Assembly: GCA_019136395.1 (NCBI GenBank) | Contig: JAGVUH010000262.1 | Coordinates: 1-8,324 of the forward strand | From: Gammaproteobacteria bacterium | GTDB lineage: Bacteria; Pseudomonadota; Gammaproteobacteria; Chromatiales; Chromatiaceae | Reading direction: 5' to 3' | Length of the DNA: 8,324 bases | In this document: piece by piece, positions 1 to 5,359 of the stretch | Position numbering within the stretch: position 1 is the first letter of the stretch | How the letters are laid out: each line of letters begins with the position of its first letter | Program-made: the position numbers and the translations under genes | The notes under the pieces: model-generated | Database searches by the model: none | What the model saw: the letters and a program-made list of their open reading frames with translations, nothing else | What the model was told of the DNA's origin: nothing

Positions 1-482
1 GGGTATAAAGGCGCGACAAAAATGGTGTGGCTACGATTGTCAATAATTGACTAGTAATTGTTCCACCTGCGAGGATACTTACCGAACGGGCGTATTGGTT
101 ACTTGGTAAAAGGCGGGAGGCAAGTTTTTTTATTCTGGTGATCAATGCCTATTTCCCTATACTTCTTTGCTAGATTCCCAGTTTGACAGATTCATGGTTA
201 ATAAGAATTCAATGCTGGGACATATCAGCGAAATCAAATTTTTTGTAATCCAACTACTACACATTATTGGGCGGCCGCGTTTTTATTCCTGTATGCATCG
301 GAGCCCCGAGGCCATCTGCCCCGACACCAGTGTGTAGTTGGGAAGCCTAGGTGGGCATAGCAAGGTGGTTCATTGACGGGCGCCGGGTACTGGGCTGCGT
401 GTAGGATCGTTGCTGCACCCGCCCCAAGCAGCCTTAAACAGGCGCTTACGGGCTTGGAACCGAGTTTTGACGATGAGGCAAA
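1..482. other. Intergenic DNA, no gene recognised
   Basis: No convincing reading frame, RNA gene or repeat was found here on either strand. The first 300 bases are clearly richer in A and T than the polysaccharide genes, which suggests DNA of different origin or a non-coding spacer. The region lies downstream of the wbpD-like gene, so a terminator for the minus-strand operon would be expected. The only candidate seen is a weak GCTGC/GCAGC stem near 413-433 without a T-run, which I do not call as a terminator. Confidence 0.5.
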
Positions 483-1064
483 TCATGAATTCAGGCAAGT
501 GACCGATCCAGCCAGAAGTTGGTAGCGGACGCCTGTAGCCGTGCAGGTGGCCTGTCCAATACCGCTGCGGGGTAGTTCCAGGCGTTCCCCGAGCTGGCTC
601 ATCCAGCCGATCTGACGGGCAGGGACGCCGGCCATGAGGGCGTATGGTTTGACGTCTTTGGTGATAACGGCACCCGCGGCGATGAATGCGTATTCGCCCA
701 GGGTGACGCCACAGACGAGGGTAGCGTTGGCACCGATGGTGGCGCCTTTCTTCACTAAGGTGCGGCGGTATTCGTCCTTGCGGATGACGGCGGCGCGGGG
801 GTTGTGGACATTGGTGAAGACCATGCTCGGGCCGCAGAAGACGTCGTCTTCCAGGGTCACGGCGTCGTAGATGCTGACGTTGTTCTGCACCTTGCAGTTG
901 TTGCCGATGACCACGTCGTTACCGACGAAGACGTTTTGGCCAAAGGAGCAGCGTTCGCCGATTCGGGCGCCAGCACAGATGTGGACCCAGTGCCAGATAC
1001 GGGTGCCCTGCCCTATTTGGGCGCCGGGGTCGATGATGGCGGTGGGGTGGGCGGTGTAGGTCAT
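483..1064 (-). CDS. wbpD: WbpD/WlbB-like UDP-sugar 3-N-acetyltransferase
   Basis: The 193-residue product is a left-handed beta-helix (hexapeptide repeat) acyltransferase. It starts [18 protein letters not shown] and shows repeated [LIV]-G-x4 turns from about residue 10 to 145. The stretches [21 protein letters not shown] and [12 protein letters not shown] are typical of WbpD/WlbB. In that family the enzyme uses acetyl-CoA to acetylate the 3-amino group of UDP-2-acetamido-3-amino-2,3-dideoxy-glucuronate, a cytoplasmic step toward diacetamido-uronic acid residues of O-antigen. Length agrees with the family (about 190). The start ATG lies 12 bases after the wbpB-like stop, so the two are probably one transcript; no good ribosome binding site is visible, which suggests translational coupling. 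A generic O-antigen acetyltransferase of the same fold is the alternative, made less likely by the wbpB-like neighbour. Confidence 0.88.
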   Translation of the reverse strand: MTYTAHPTAIIDPGAQIGQGTRIWHWVHICAGARIGERCSFGQNVFVGNDVVIGNNCKVQNNVSIYDAVTLEDDVFCGPSMVFTNVHNPRAAVIRKDEYRRTLVKKGATIGANATLVCGVTLGEYAFIAAGAVITKDVKPYALMAGVPARQIGWMSQLGERLELPRSGIGQATCTATGVRYQLLAGSVTCLNS

Positions 1065-1076
1065 GACAGCGGTCGG

Positions 1077-2027
1077 TCAGCCCAGCCCCTGGCAGGCGGG
1101 GTGATAATCACCCTGGAGTCCTTGGGGGATGGCGTTGCGGATGCCATGGACGATCTCGACAGCGGTTCGGGCCTGATCGAGGCCATAGCCATGACCGCTG
1201 AGAATGTGTTGGTAACTGGCGGTATGCAGGTCTGTGAAGCCCTCGGAAAACTCGACTGCCTGACCATCAACGCTGATGGTGCGATAGGTGCGTTGCCCCT
1301 GTTTGCGCTGGGCCGCGGGCAGGTGCGCCGGGTTGATGGAGAGAAACCAGCGCACGTGCGCTTTCGCCAGTGCCAATAGGCCGGCGGCGCAGTCGGCCTG
1401 GTGCAGATGAACGGTGCTCTGGCGCACCGGGCCAAAGATCCAGGCCAACATGTCAAAAAAGTGGACGCCGATGTTGGTGGCGATACCGCCGGATTTGCTG
1501 ACATCGCCCTTCCAACTACGCTGATACCAGTTGCCGCGGGCGGTGATGTAGGTCACTTCCACTTGGTGGACCTGATCCGGCGCGGTTATGGCGACCCTGT
1601 CGCGCAGGGCGCGGATGGCGGGGTGACGGCGCAGTTGCAGGATGGTGTAGACCCGTGCGCCGGTCTCGGCCTCCAATTCCGCCAGGCCATCGATGTTCCA
1701 GGGGTTGAGGACCAGCGGTTTTTCGCAGATGGCGTGGGCCTGATTGCGCAGGGCGAAGCGGATGTGGGCGTCATGGAGGTAGTTGGGGGAGCAGATGCTG
1801 ACATAGTCGACCTTGCGTCCCCGGCGGCGGAGTTTGTCCAGGTGGCGGTCGAAGCGCTCGAATTCGGTGAAGAAGTCGGCGGCGGGGAAGTAGCTGTCGA
1901 TGATGCCAACGCTATCGTTGGGGTCCAGGGCGGCGACCAGTTCTCCGCCGACCTCGGCGATTGCCCTCATGTGGCGGGGGGCGACGAAGCCGGCAGCGCC
2001 GATCAGGGCAAAGGTGGGTGAGGGCAA
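1077..2027 (-). CDS. wbpB: WbpB/WlbA-like UDP-GlcNAc-uronate 3-dehydrogenase
   Basis: This is a Gfo/Idh/MocA-family oxidoreductase. In the WbpB/WlbA branch it oxidises C3 of UDP-N-acetylglucosaminuronate with NAD, preparing it for transamination (WbpE) and acetylation (WbpD). The N-terminal Rossmann segment FALIGAAGFVAPRHMRAI carries the dinucleotide-binding glycines. VSICSPNYLHDAHIRFAL and the catalytic-lysine motif CEKPL follow, then GGIATNIGVHFFDMLAWIFG in the substrate domain. I chose a TTG start at 2027 because AAGGA lies 6 bases upstream, the protein then begins directly before the Rossmann strand, and the length (316 residues) suits the family. The frame stays open upstream to 2108, but that extra segment is not family-like. 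The gene directly precedes the wbpD-like gene; the expected partner wbpE is not between them, and wbpA is not in the window. Confidence 0.88.
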   Translation of the reverse strand: MPSPTFALIGAAGFVAPRHMRAIAEVGGELVAALDPNDSVGIIDSYFPAADFFTEFERFDRHLDKLRRRGRKVDYVSICSPNYLHDAHIRFALRNQAHAICEKPLVLNPWNIDGLAELEAETGARVYTILQLRRHPAIRALRDRVAITAPDQVHQVEVTYITARGNWYQRSWKGDVSKSGGIATNIGVHFFDMLAWIFGPVRQSTVHLHQADCAAGLLALAKAHVRWFLSINPAHLPAAQRKQGQRTYRTISVDGQAVEFSEGFTDLHTASYQHILSGHGYGLDQARTAVEIVHGIRNAIPQGLQGDYHPACQGLG

Positions 2028-2033
2028 CGTAAT

Positions 2034-2038
2034 TCCTT
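2034..2038 (-). promoter_or_regulatory. Ribosome binding site that sets the TTG start of the wbpB-like gene
   Basis: AAGGA on the minus strand is followed by 6 bases and then TTG at 2027. This places the start immediately before the conserved Rossmann motif and argues against the upstream TTG at 2108. Confidence 0.65.
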
Positions 2039-2106
2039 GGTAGACACTGGTATTCAGGCTGGAGAGGAGTGGCTTTGTTACGGCACCTGCAGGGCCATGA
2101 AGATAC

Positions 2107-2183
2107 AATCGATCTTGGAGTCAACGAGGTAGCGCATGGCAAAAGTCTAGCACAGCCAGATAAAGTTCCTGGCAATGCTGCCC
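2107..2183 (+). repeat. Diverged short coding motif, copy A (VN--AHG---AQP-KVPGNA)
   Basis: These 77 bases align without gaps to 2595-2671, with 54 matches by hand count (about 70%). Read on the plus strand from 2108, the aligned 25 codons share 16 residues, including VN, AHG, AQP and KVPGNA. Differences fall mostly in third codon positions (about 13 against 5 and 5), which points to a protein-coding origin in this frame. The frame is open from about 2039 to a stop near 2240, but no good start codon or ribosome binding site is visible, so this copy looks like a remnant. The family is unknown to me. It overlaps the region upstream of the wbpB-like gene on the opposite strand. Confidence 0.5.
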
Positions 2184-2502
2184 AGATGTGGATCATACAT
2201 GGTGAGGGTCGACGAGGGGGCTCCCTGCGGGTTCCAGGCTGAAATTTGGTCACGCCTTTCGGTAAATGCATAATGAAAACGTTGCGAACTAACGCTATTT
2301 TTGAATAACAGACGGGTTGATTTACAGACTGAAGTTTTGCACTTTTGGAGGGGATTCTACGGCTAGGACAGGGGAGTTTTCGATGGGTTTTGCCACGTTA
2401 GGCGCAAGCGCTACCGAAATACATTGGCCCCAAGTCTCTGCCAGGGTAGACCTTTTCAAAACCGCTAAACTTCAGTTTACAGATATTGCACCGGATAAGT
2501 AG
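2184..2502. other. Accessory spacer without a supported gene
   Basis: No recognisable gene was found. A plus-strand frame opens at a TTG (2317) and runs 61 codons to a TAG at 2500-2502. It lies directly in frame with the small reading frame starting at 2503, so the two could be one broken gene, but the 61-residue translation resembles nothing I know and has no ribosome binding site. Composition is AT-richer than the flanking polysaccharide genes, consistent with degraded mobile DNA. Confidence 0.35.
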
Positions 2503-2697
2503 ATGGACCAACCTCGATTATGCTGGCCCCTATTTTCTCTTTCTAGAGCCTTGACTGTGGTTAATCTTGATCCTGCAGCAGGCCGTGCAGGCGTAATCAA
2601 TCTTGAGGTGAATGGTATGGCACATGGGGACATGCCGGCACAGCCATGTAAGGTCCCTGGCAATGCCACCCCAAGGTGTGATGGTGGGGTGGCGTAG
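2503..2697 (+). CDS. Small hypothetical protein carrying motif copy B
   Basis: This is a 64-residue frame starting MDQPRLCW and ending DGGVA. Its second half contains the motif also found in copy A (VN-MAHG---AQP-KVPGNA). Shared protein similarity with mainly third-position base differences suggests that the motif was once, or is still, translated on this strand. There is no clear Shine-Dalgarno sequence, and the ATG follows directly after an in-frame TAG, so the real gene may begin further upstream and be broken. No transmembrane segment or known domain is seen. It ends 10 bases before the 3' end of the truncated antitoxin gene on the other strand. Function unknown; it could equally be a fossil. 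Confidence 0.3.
   Translation: MDQPRLCWPLFSLSRALTVVNLDPAAGRAGVINLEVNGMAHGDMPAQPCKVPGNATPRCDGGVA
2595..2671 (+). repeat. Diverged short coding motif, copy B
   Basis: This is the partner of 2107-2183: about 70% identical over 77 ungapped bases and 16 of 25 residues shared in the plus-strand frame. The best conserved block is GCACAGCC followed by CCTGGCAATGC. The two copies sit about 490 bases apart in the same orientation, on the wbpB side of the truncated antitoxin gene. Confidence 0.5.
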
Positions 2698-2707
2698 GCA
2701 AGAACTA

Positions 2708-2866
2708 TCAGCAGTTCACGATTGAACTTGCGGCCGCCGGGGTGCTTAGCATCAGCAAGCGGATCGCATCGGAAATTGACAACCCCATGGTTTCCAGGGC
2801 ATCGGCTGCCCGCTGCTTGGTGACCGTATCGATGCAGGCACGGACATAGGTGTCGGCGGTGCTCAT
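2708..2866 (-). pseudogene. Truncated RelB/DinJ-family antitoxin
   Basis: The first 40 residues (MSTADTYVRACIDTVTKQRA, then ADALETMGLSISDAIRLLML) match the ribbon-helix-helix N-terminal domain of RelB/DinJ antitoxins, which forms the DNA-binding dimer. After LLML the family sequence stops: the remaining 12 residues (STPAAASSIVNC) do not resemble the usual toxin-binding tail, and the product is 52 residues instead of about 85-100. No RelE/YafQ-like toxin gene follows; the adjoining DNA holds motif copy B instead. The start ATG at 2866 is supported by AGGAG about 7 bases upstream. I read this as an antitoxin gene cut off near 2750 by a deletion or insertion. A short DNA-binding protein could still be made. 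Confidence 0.7.
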
Positions 2867-2920
2867 GGGGTACTCCTGAAACCTGAATGTTCCCAATTGT
2901 AGTTTGGGCGAAACACCGGC

Positions 2921-2964
2921 GGCTGAAAAAAGGCCGTTTTGCGAAACAAAGCCATTTTTCCGGC
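2921..2964. terminator. Possible two-way terminator-like hairpin
   Basis: Arms at 2921-2934 and 2951-2964 are imperfect inverted repeats (11 of 14 pairs), with an A-run in the left arm and a T-run in the right arm. The loop itself contains GTTT/AAAC. It lies between the divergent antitoxin remnant and the hypothetical gene at 3051, so its role as a terminator is uncertain; it may simply be a repeat relic. Confidence 0.25.
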
Positions 2965-3006
2965 GGCCGAGTGAACGTCTGATTTCCCTTGAATAATTGC
3001 GCTTTA

Positions 3007-3044
3007 GGCCTCAAAATTGTTGATTATTCGTTCTTTTTGAGGCC
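3007..3044. repeat. Perfect 10-bp inverted repeat ahead of the hypothetical gene
   Basis: GGCCTCAAAA (3007-3016) and TTTTGAGGCC (3035-3044) form a perfect 10-bp stem with an 18-base loop. The right arm ends 6 bases before the ATG at 3051, in the place where a ribosome binding site would be expected. As DNA it could be an operator; as RNA it could limit translation initiation. A relic of a mobile element end is also possible. Confidence 0.6.
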
Positions 3045-3050
3045 AAGATC

Positions 3051-3965
3051 ATGACTGGTTCCCTTTCTGACCACCCCACCCAGCCGAACCTCGGTTCTAC
3101 CCTGGACCAACCGTCGCCACCCATTAATCGCCAGTTGGAGGCCAATCGGCGCAACGCCCTTCGCAGCACGGGGCCGCGGACGGCGGCCGGCAAGGCGGTG
3201 GTGCGGGACAATGCCCTCAAGCACGGCTTTCTCAGCCGTCATCTGATCATCGAGGGGGAGTCCGCGGAGGATTTCCAGCAATTGCTGGATGAATTGATGG
3301 CGGAATATCGTCCCGTGGGCGTGGTGGAGACGGGCTTGGTGGAGCAGGTGGCCATCTGCCTGTGGCGCAAGGCGCGTTTCGTGCGGGCGGAGGCGGCGAT
3401 GGTGAATCTCAACCGGCGGACGTTTGGCGAGGCCCAGGCGCGGGAGGTGGCTCAGCGGCTGGGGTTGCCCGAGGAGGCCTGGCGGAGCATCCCGGCGCCA
3501 CTGGCGGCCAGCGCGGACGAGGACCCGCACCTGCTGGCGGATCTGGTCCAACAACGCGCGGCCTGGCAGGCGCTGCTGGATGAGGGCATCGTCACCGCAC
3601 CCGCGCCTTTCTCGCGCCTGCCGGAGGCCATGCAGGCGCATCTGTTGCAGGTGCATGGGGTCGATGCCGGGGGCATCGAGGCGGCGATCCTGGCGGAGTA
3701 CGGCAGTTGGGAGGAACTGGTCGCCCAGCATCTCAAGCTGTTTGATGAGTTGATCGAACGGCAGCGTATCCGGGAGATGTGCCTGCTGGTGGTGGAGAGC
3801 CAGACCCTGCCGACCCAGACCGACCTGCTGACGCGCTACCAGACGACCTTGGACAATGACCTCTACAAGGCCCTCAAGGCCCTGCGGGAGGCGCAAGCCT
3901 GGCGCCAGGCCCGGGCCGCGCTGGAGGCGAGCGCGGTACCTGCTGCCGCGGGTGATGCCACGTGA
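3051..3965 (+). CDS. Hypothetical protein with N-terminal STGPRT/NALKHG motif
   Basis: The product has 304 residues and no known function. Residues about 26-67 carry a motif widespread in uncharacterised bacterial proteins: NRQLEANRRNALRSTGPRT, then AGK and NALKHG. The rest is charged and probably helical, rich in Glu, Arg and Ala, with no signal peptide or membrane segment; HLKLFDELIERQRI and the KALKALREA region look like amphipathic helices. Codon use is strongly GC-rich like the flanking genes, which supports real coding. The start ATG follows a 10-bp inverted repeat and lacks a clear Shine-Dalgarno sequence, so initiation may be controlled or weak. It stands alone on the plus strand, convergent with the Rpn-like gene. 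A role in DNA mobility is sometimes suspected for such proteins from their company, but nothing here proves it. Confidence 0.75.
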   Translation: MTGSLSDHPTQPNLGSTLDQPSPPINRQLEANRRNALRSTGPRTAAGKAVVRDNALKHGFLSRHLIIEGESAEDFQQLLDELMAEYRPVGVVETGLVEQVAICLWRKARFVRAEAAMVNLNRRTFGEAQAREVAQRLGLPEEAWRSIPAPLAASADEDPHLLADLVQQRAAWQALLDEGIVTAPAPFSRLPEAMQAHLLQVHGVDAGGIEAAILAEYGSWEELVAQHLKLFDELIERQRIREMCLLVVESQTLPTQTDLLTRYQTTLDNDLYKALKALREAQAWRQARAALEASAVPAAAGDAT

Positions 3966-4026
3966 GTTATGACCGCACAGGGTTAGTCTGACAGGCGCGG
4001 CTAGTGGTCGTTCAAGCAAGATGGGA

Positions 4027-4338
4027 TCAGTGCCGCTCGGTGCCGTTCAAGGCTTCCAAACTGGAGGCATCAAAGATGCCGTCGAGCCAGGTATCCAGCT
4101 GGGCGATTGACGCCGTGTCAATACGCTGCTCAGCCCAGGCAGGCATCGTGTCGAAACGCCGTCTGAGCAGATGCTTGAGAGTCCCGGCTTTGGCCTTTGC
4201 CAGGCCCTGCGCTTCACCCTCGGCCCAGCCTTCGTTCCTGCCCTCGGCCCAGCCTTCGGCCCAGCCTTTGTCCCTGCCTTCGGCATAGATGGATTGATAC
4301 GCCTTGGTCTCCTGAATCGGGGTGACGCGGTTCAACAT
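4027..4338 (-). CDS. C-terminal part of Rpn/DUF4351-type protein, separately translated
   Basis: This 103-residue frame begins MLNRVTPIQETKAYQSIYAEG, runs through a repetitive helix of AEG-type units (about residues 19-50), and ends in a DUF4351-like segment (LKHLLRRRFDTMPAWAEQRI, then DGIFDASSLEAL). It lies exactly in frame with the coding segment at 4342-4596, separated by a TAG and a GCC codon, so it is the 3' part of one ancestral gene. A perfect AAGGAGGT ends 7 bases before its ATG. In known Rpn genes the C-terminal domain is also translated alone from an internal start and acts as antitoxin to the full-length nuclease. Here only this part plus a middle segment survives, so the small protein may be made without its toxin. 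The family call rests on motif recall; translation of the small frame is strongly suggested. Confidence 0.65.
   Translation of the reverse strand: MLNRVTPIQETKAYQSIYAEGRDKGWAEGWAEGRNEGWAEGEAQGLAKAKAGTLKHLLRRRFDTMPAWAEQRIDTASIAQLDTWLDGIFDASSLEALNGTERH
4211..4285. repeat. Short tandem repeat encoding AEG/W-rich helix
   Basis: Repeated units of about 12 bases close to CGGCCCAGCCTT on the plus strand encode the AEGW/AEGR repeats of the Rpn-like C-terminal protein. Repeats of this type expand and contract by slippage, and variable repeat number is common in these proteins. Confidence 0.7.
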
Positions 4339-4341
4339 GGC

Positions 4342-4596
4342 CTATACCTCCTTCGCGGTCAGGCCGCGAAATCGCTCGAAAAACCAGAATTCCAACACCT
4401 GCGTGAGGATGTCCCGCACGTCCTCCGCCAAGGGCGCCTCCTGCACGGTGCGCCACAGGGCCGGGGCGCGGGCGCTCAGGTCGGCGTCATCGTCAATCAG
4501 CAGCGGGGCGAACACCGCGACGTAAGGGTTCTCCGGCTCCCGCGCTAGCCAGTCGGGTAGCACCCGGCGCAGGACGACGTTGAGCAGCGGCGCCAT
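4342..4596 (-). pseudogene. Middle fragment of Rpn/DUF4351-type gene, ended by in-frame TAG
   Basis: The 84-residue frame (MAPLLNVVLRRVLPDWLARE, then PENPYVAVFAPLL, VLEFWFFERFRGLTAKEV) matches the middle of Rpn-like PD-(D/E)XK family proteins. The same frame is open upstream to 4679 with further family-like sequence (GFEPVRIITYPRWANDP), but no ATG, GTG or TTG occurs there, and the conserved nuclease part is absent because hicB begins directly beyond. At the other end a TAG (4344-4342) replaces a sense codon, and coding continues in the same frame. The gene has therefore lost its 5' part and carries one nonsense codon, so a working nuclease is not expected. A product from ATG 4596 is possible but poorly supported by its weak upstream signal. 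Confidence 0.65.
4346..4353 (-). promoter_or_regulatory. Perfect Shine-Dalgarno inside the Rpn-like gene
   Basis: AAGGAGGT matches the full 16S tail complement. It lies 7 bases before ATG 4338, and the TAG of the upstream segment falls between them. It encodes the Lys-Glu-Val just before the stop, so the coding sequence itself carries the internal start signal. Confidence 0.8.
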
Positions 4597-4679
4597 GGGG
4601 TCATTCGCCCATCGGGGATAGGTGATGATGCGGACAGGTTCGAAGCCGTTAACGTGCTGCTGTCGAGGAGAGTCCTTGG

Positions 4680-5078
4680 CTATCCACGCGCTTCCTGGCG
4701 ATTGAGACCATCCGCCAAATACTTCATGACCAAGGCTTCGAGACTGGTCCCTTCGGCTTTGGCGCGGTTTATCAAGTCTGCCTGGAGATGGTGGGGGAGA
4801 TGCTGCCTCAGTGCTCGTGCTTGAAAAATATCAGTATGGTGGGTTGGAGCGGGTATGGGCTTGCCCAAATCGAGCCGGGCGGATATCCAACTGACAAAGG
4901 CATCACGGGCGTTTGCCAACGCTTCCGCCTCGGTTGAGCCATCCGACATGCAACCTGGCAAGTCCGGTAGGCTGATCAGATAACCCCCACCCTCCTCTTT
5001 CGGAAGCGGTTCGACGAGATAAGGATAGCTTTCAAAGGGGTATGGGGATAGCAGGCGGGGGATTTTGATTTCACTCAT
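4680..5078 (-). CDS. hicB: HicB-family antitoxin
   Basis: The 132-residue protein has the HicB plan. An N-terminal partial RNase-H-like fold contains YPYLVEPLPKEEGGGYLISL, then PDLPGCMSDGST and EALANARDAFVSWI (about residues 18-68), the part that binds HicA. A C-terminal ribbon-helix-helix-like segment contains LPHHLQADLINRAKAEGTSL and EALVMKYLADGLN (about 94-127), for operator binding. HicB neutralises the HicA mRNA-degrading toxin and represses its own operon. Its ATG overlaps the hicA stop in ATGA, the coupled toxin-first order usual for hicAB. The hicA gene upstream is broken by the IS66-type element, so hicB has probably lost its native promoter and now depends on read-through or a fusion transcript. 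Length and domains are complete. Confidence 0.9.
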   Translation of the reverse strand: MSEIKIPRLLSPYPFESYPYLVEPLPKEEGGGYLISLPDLPGCMSDGSTEAEALANARDAFVSWISARLDLGKPIPAPTHHTDIFQARALRQHLPHHLQADLINRAKAEGTSLEALVMKYLADGLNRQEARG

Positions 5079-5196
5079 TGGGGTGTCATCCGGACGGTGT
5101 CCAACAAGGCCAAAAAGTTGCGGACATAAAGCGGCTTGATAGGTCTGTACGCTGGAACACAGACGTCTTGCTCGAAGCCAGGATAGGAGAAGACAT

Positions 5197-5205
5197 AATG
5201 GCTAC
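5197..5205. repeat. Left arm of the palindrome split by the insertion
   Basis: AATGGCTAC. Its perfect reverse complement GTAGCCATT lies at 7488-7496. With the element and one duplication removed, the arms are 6 bases apart and form a 9-bp stem with CGTTCA as loop, so the insertion site was the centre of a hairpin-forming sequence. Confidence 0.8.
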
Positions 5206-5212
5206 CGTTCAG
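5205..5212. repeat. Target site duplication, left copy
   Basis: CCGTTCAG, identical to 7481-7488. Eight bases is the usual duplication length for the IS66 family. It directly abuts the left inverted repeat. Confidence 0.93.
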
Positions 5213-5228
5213 GTATCTATTCAGGGGT
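5213..5228. repeat. Left terminal inverted repeat of the IS66-type element
   Basis: GTATCTATTCAGGGGT; matches the reverse complement of 7465-7480 at 14 of 16 positions. Confidence 0.9.
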
Positions 5229-5297
5229 ACCTTAGGAGCACCCCCAACAAAAAGAATCATCGCTGTCCCCACCGAAGCGCAAACAGCCAATTTGCTT

Positions 5298-5326
5298 TTG
5301 ACAGCATAGGGCGATACCCCTATGCT
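5298..5326 (+). promoter_or_regulatory. Sigma70-type promoter overlaid by a perfect palindrome
   Basis: TTGACA (5298-5303) is a perfect -35 box; 17 bases later TATGCT (5321-5326) fits a -10 box. Initiation would fall near 5333, about 27 bases before the methyltransferase ATG at 5360. AGCATAGGG (5303-5311) and CCCTATGCT (5318-5326) are perfect 9-bp inverted arms around a 6-base centre, covering the spacer and the whole -10 box. A dimeric repressor bound here would block RNA polymerase, so this looks like an operator controlling the methyltransferase-transposase operon. The regulator is not identified; the methyltransferase itself is one candidate. Confidence 0.7.
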
Positions 5327-5359
5327 ATGGCCCATTCTCTCGTCGAGAATGCAGGCCCC

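Larger units (their letters stand above)
5075..5335 (-). pseudogene. hicA: hicA toxin remnant fused in frame to the IS left end
   Basis: Codons from 5212 down to 5078 (45 residues) encode the HicA C-terminal half, including the catalytic-His motif NGSHYVFSYPGFEQ and the conserved CVPAYRPIKPLYVRNFLALL. HicA is an RNA-binding mRNA interferase with a double-stranded-RNA-binding-like fold. The first 41 codons of the open frame (5335-5213) come from the left end of the inserted element, not from hicA. The frame runs through the junction without a stop, with ATGs at 5335 and at 5260 (the latter behind GGGGA). On the other side of the element there is no hicA 5' half, only the end of rfbH, so hicA was probably already truncated at its 5' side before insertion. 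A chimeric protein keeping the His could be made; full toxicity is doubtful. Confidence 0.75.

Noticed and set aside
183..208. Possible promoter starting with TTGACA
   Set aside because: No -10 box at acceptable spacing and no gene downstream on that strand.
2028..2108. Longer start (TTG 2108) for the wbpB-like gene
   Set aside because: The extra residues are not family-like and overlap motif copy A; TTG 2027 has AAGGA at good spacing.
3024..4019. Open frame of 331 codons on the minus strand opposite the NALKHG-motif gene
   Set aside because: It mirrors the GC-rich plus-strand gene; the plus strand carries the recognised motif and the minus translation resembles nothing.
4211..4285. CRISPR-like repetition
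   Set aside because: Units are short, contiguous and coding; no spacers.
5078..5359. Plus-strand extension of the methyltransferase frame to a start at 5078 or 5327
   Set aside because: It runs over hicA, the left inverted repeat and the promoter; motif X begins right after ATG 5360, and the likely transcription start lies after 5327.
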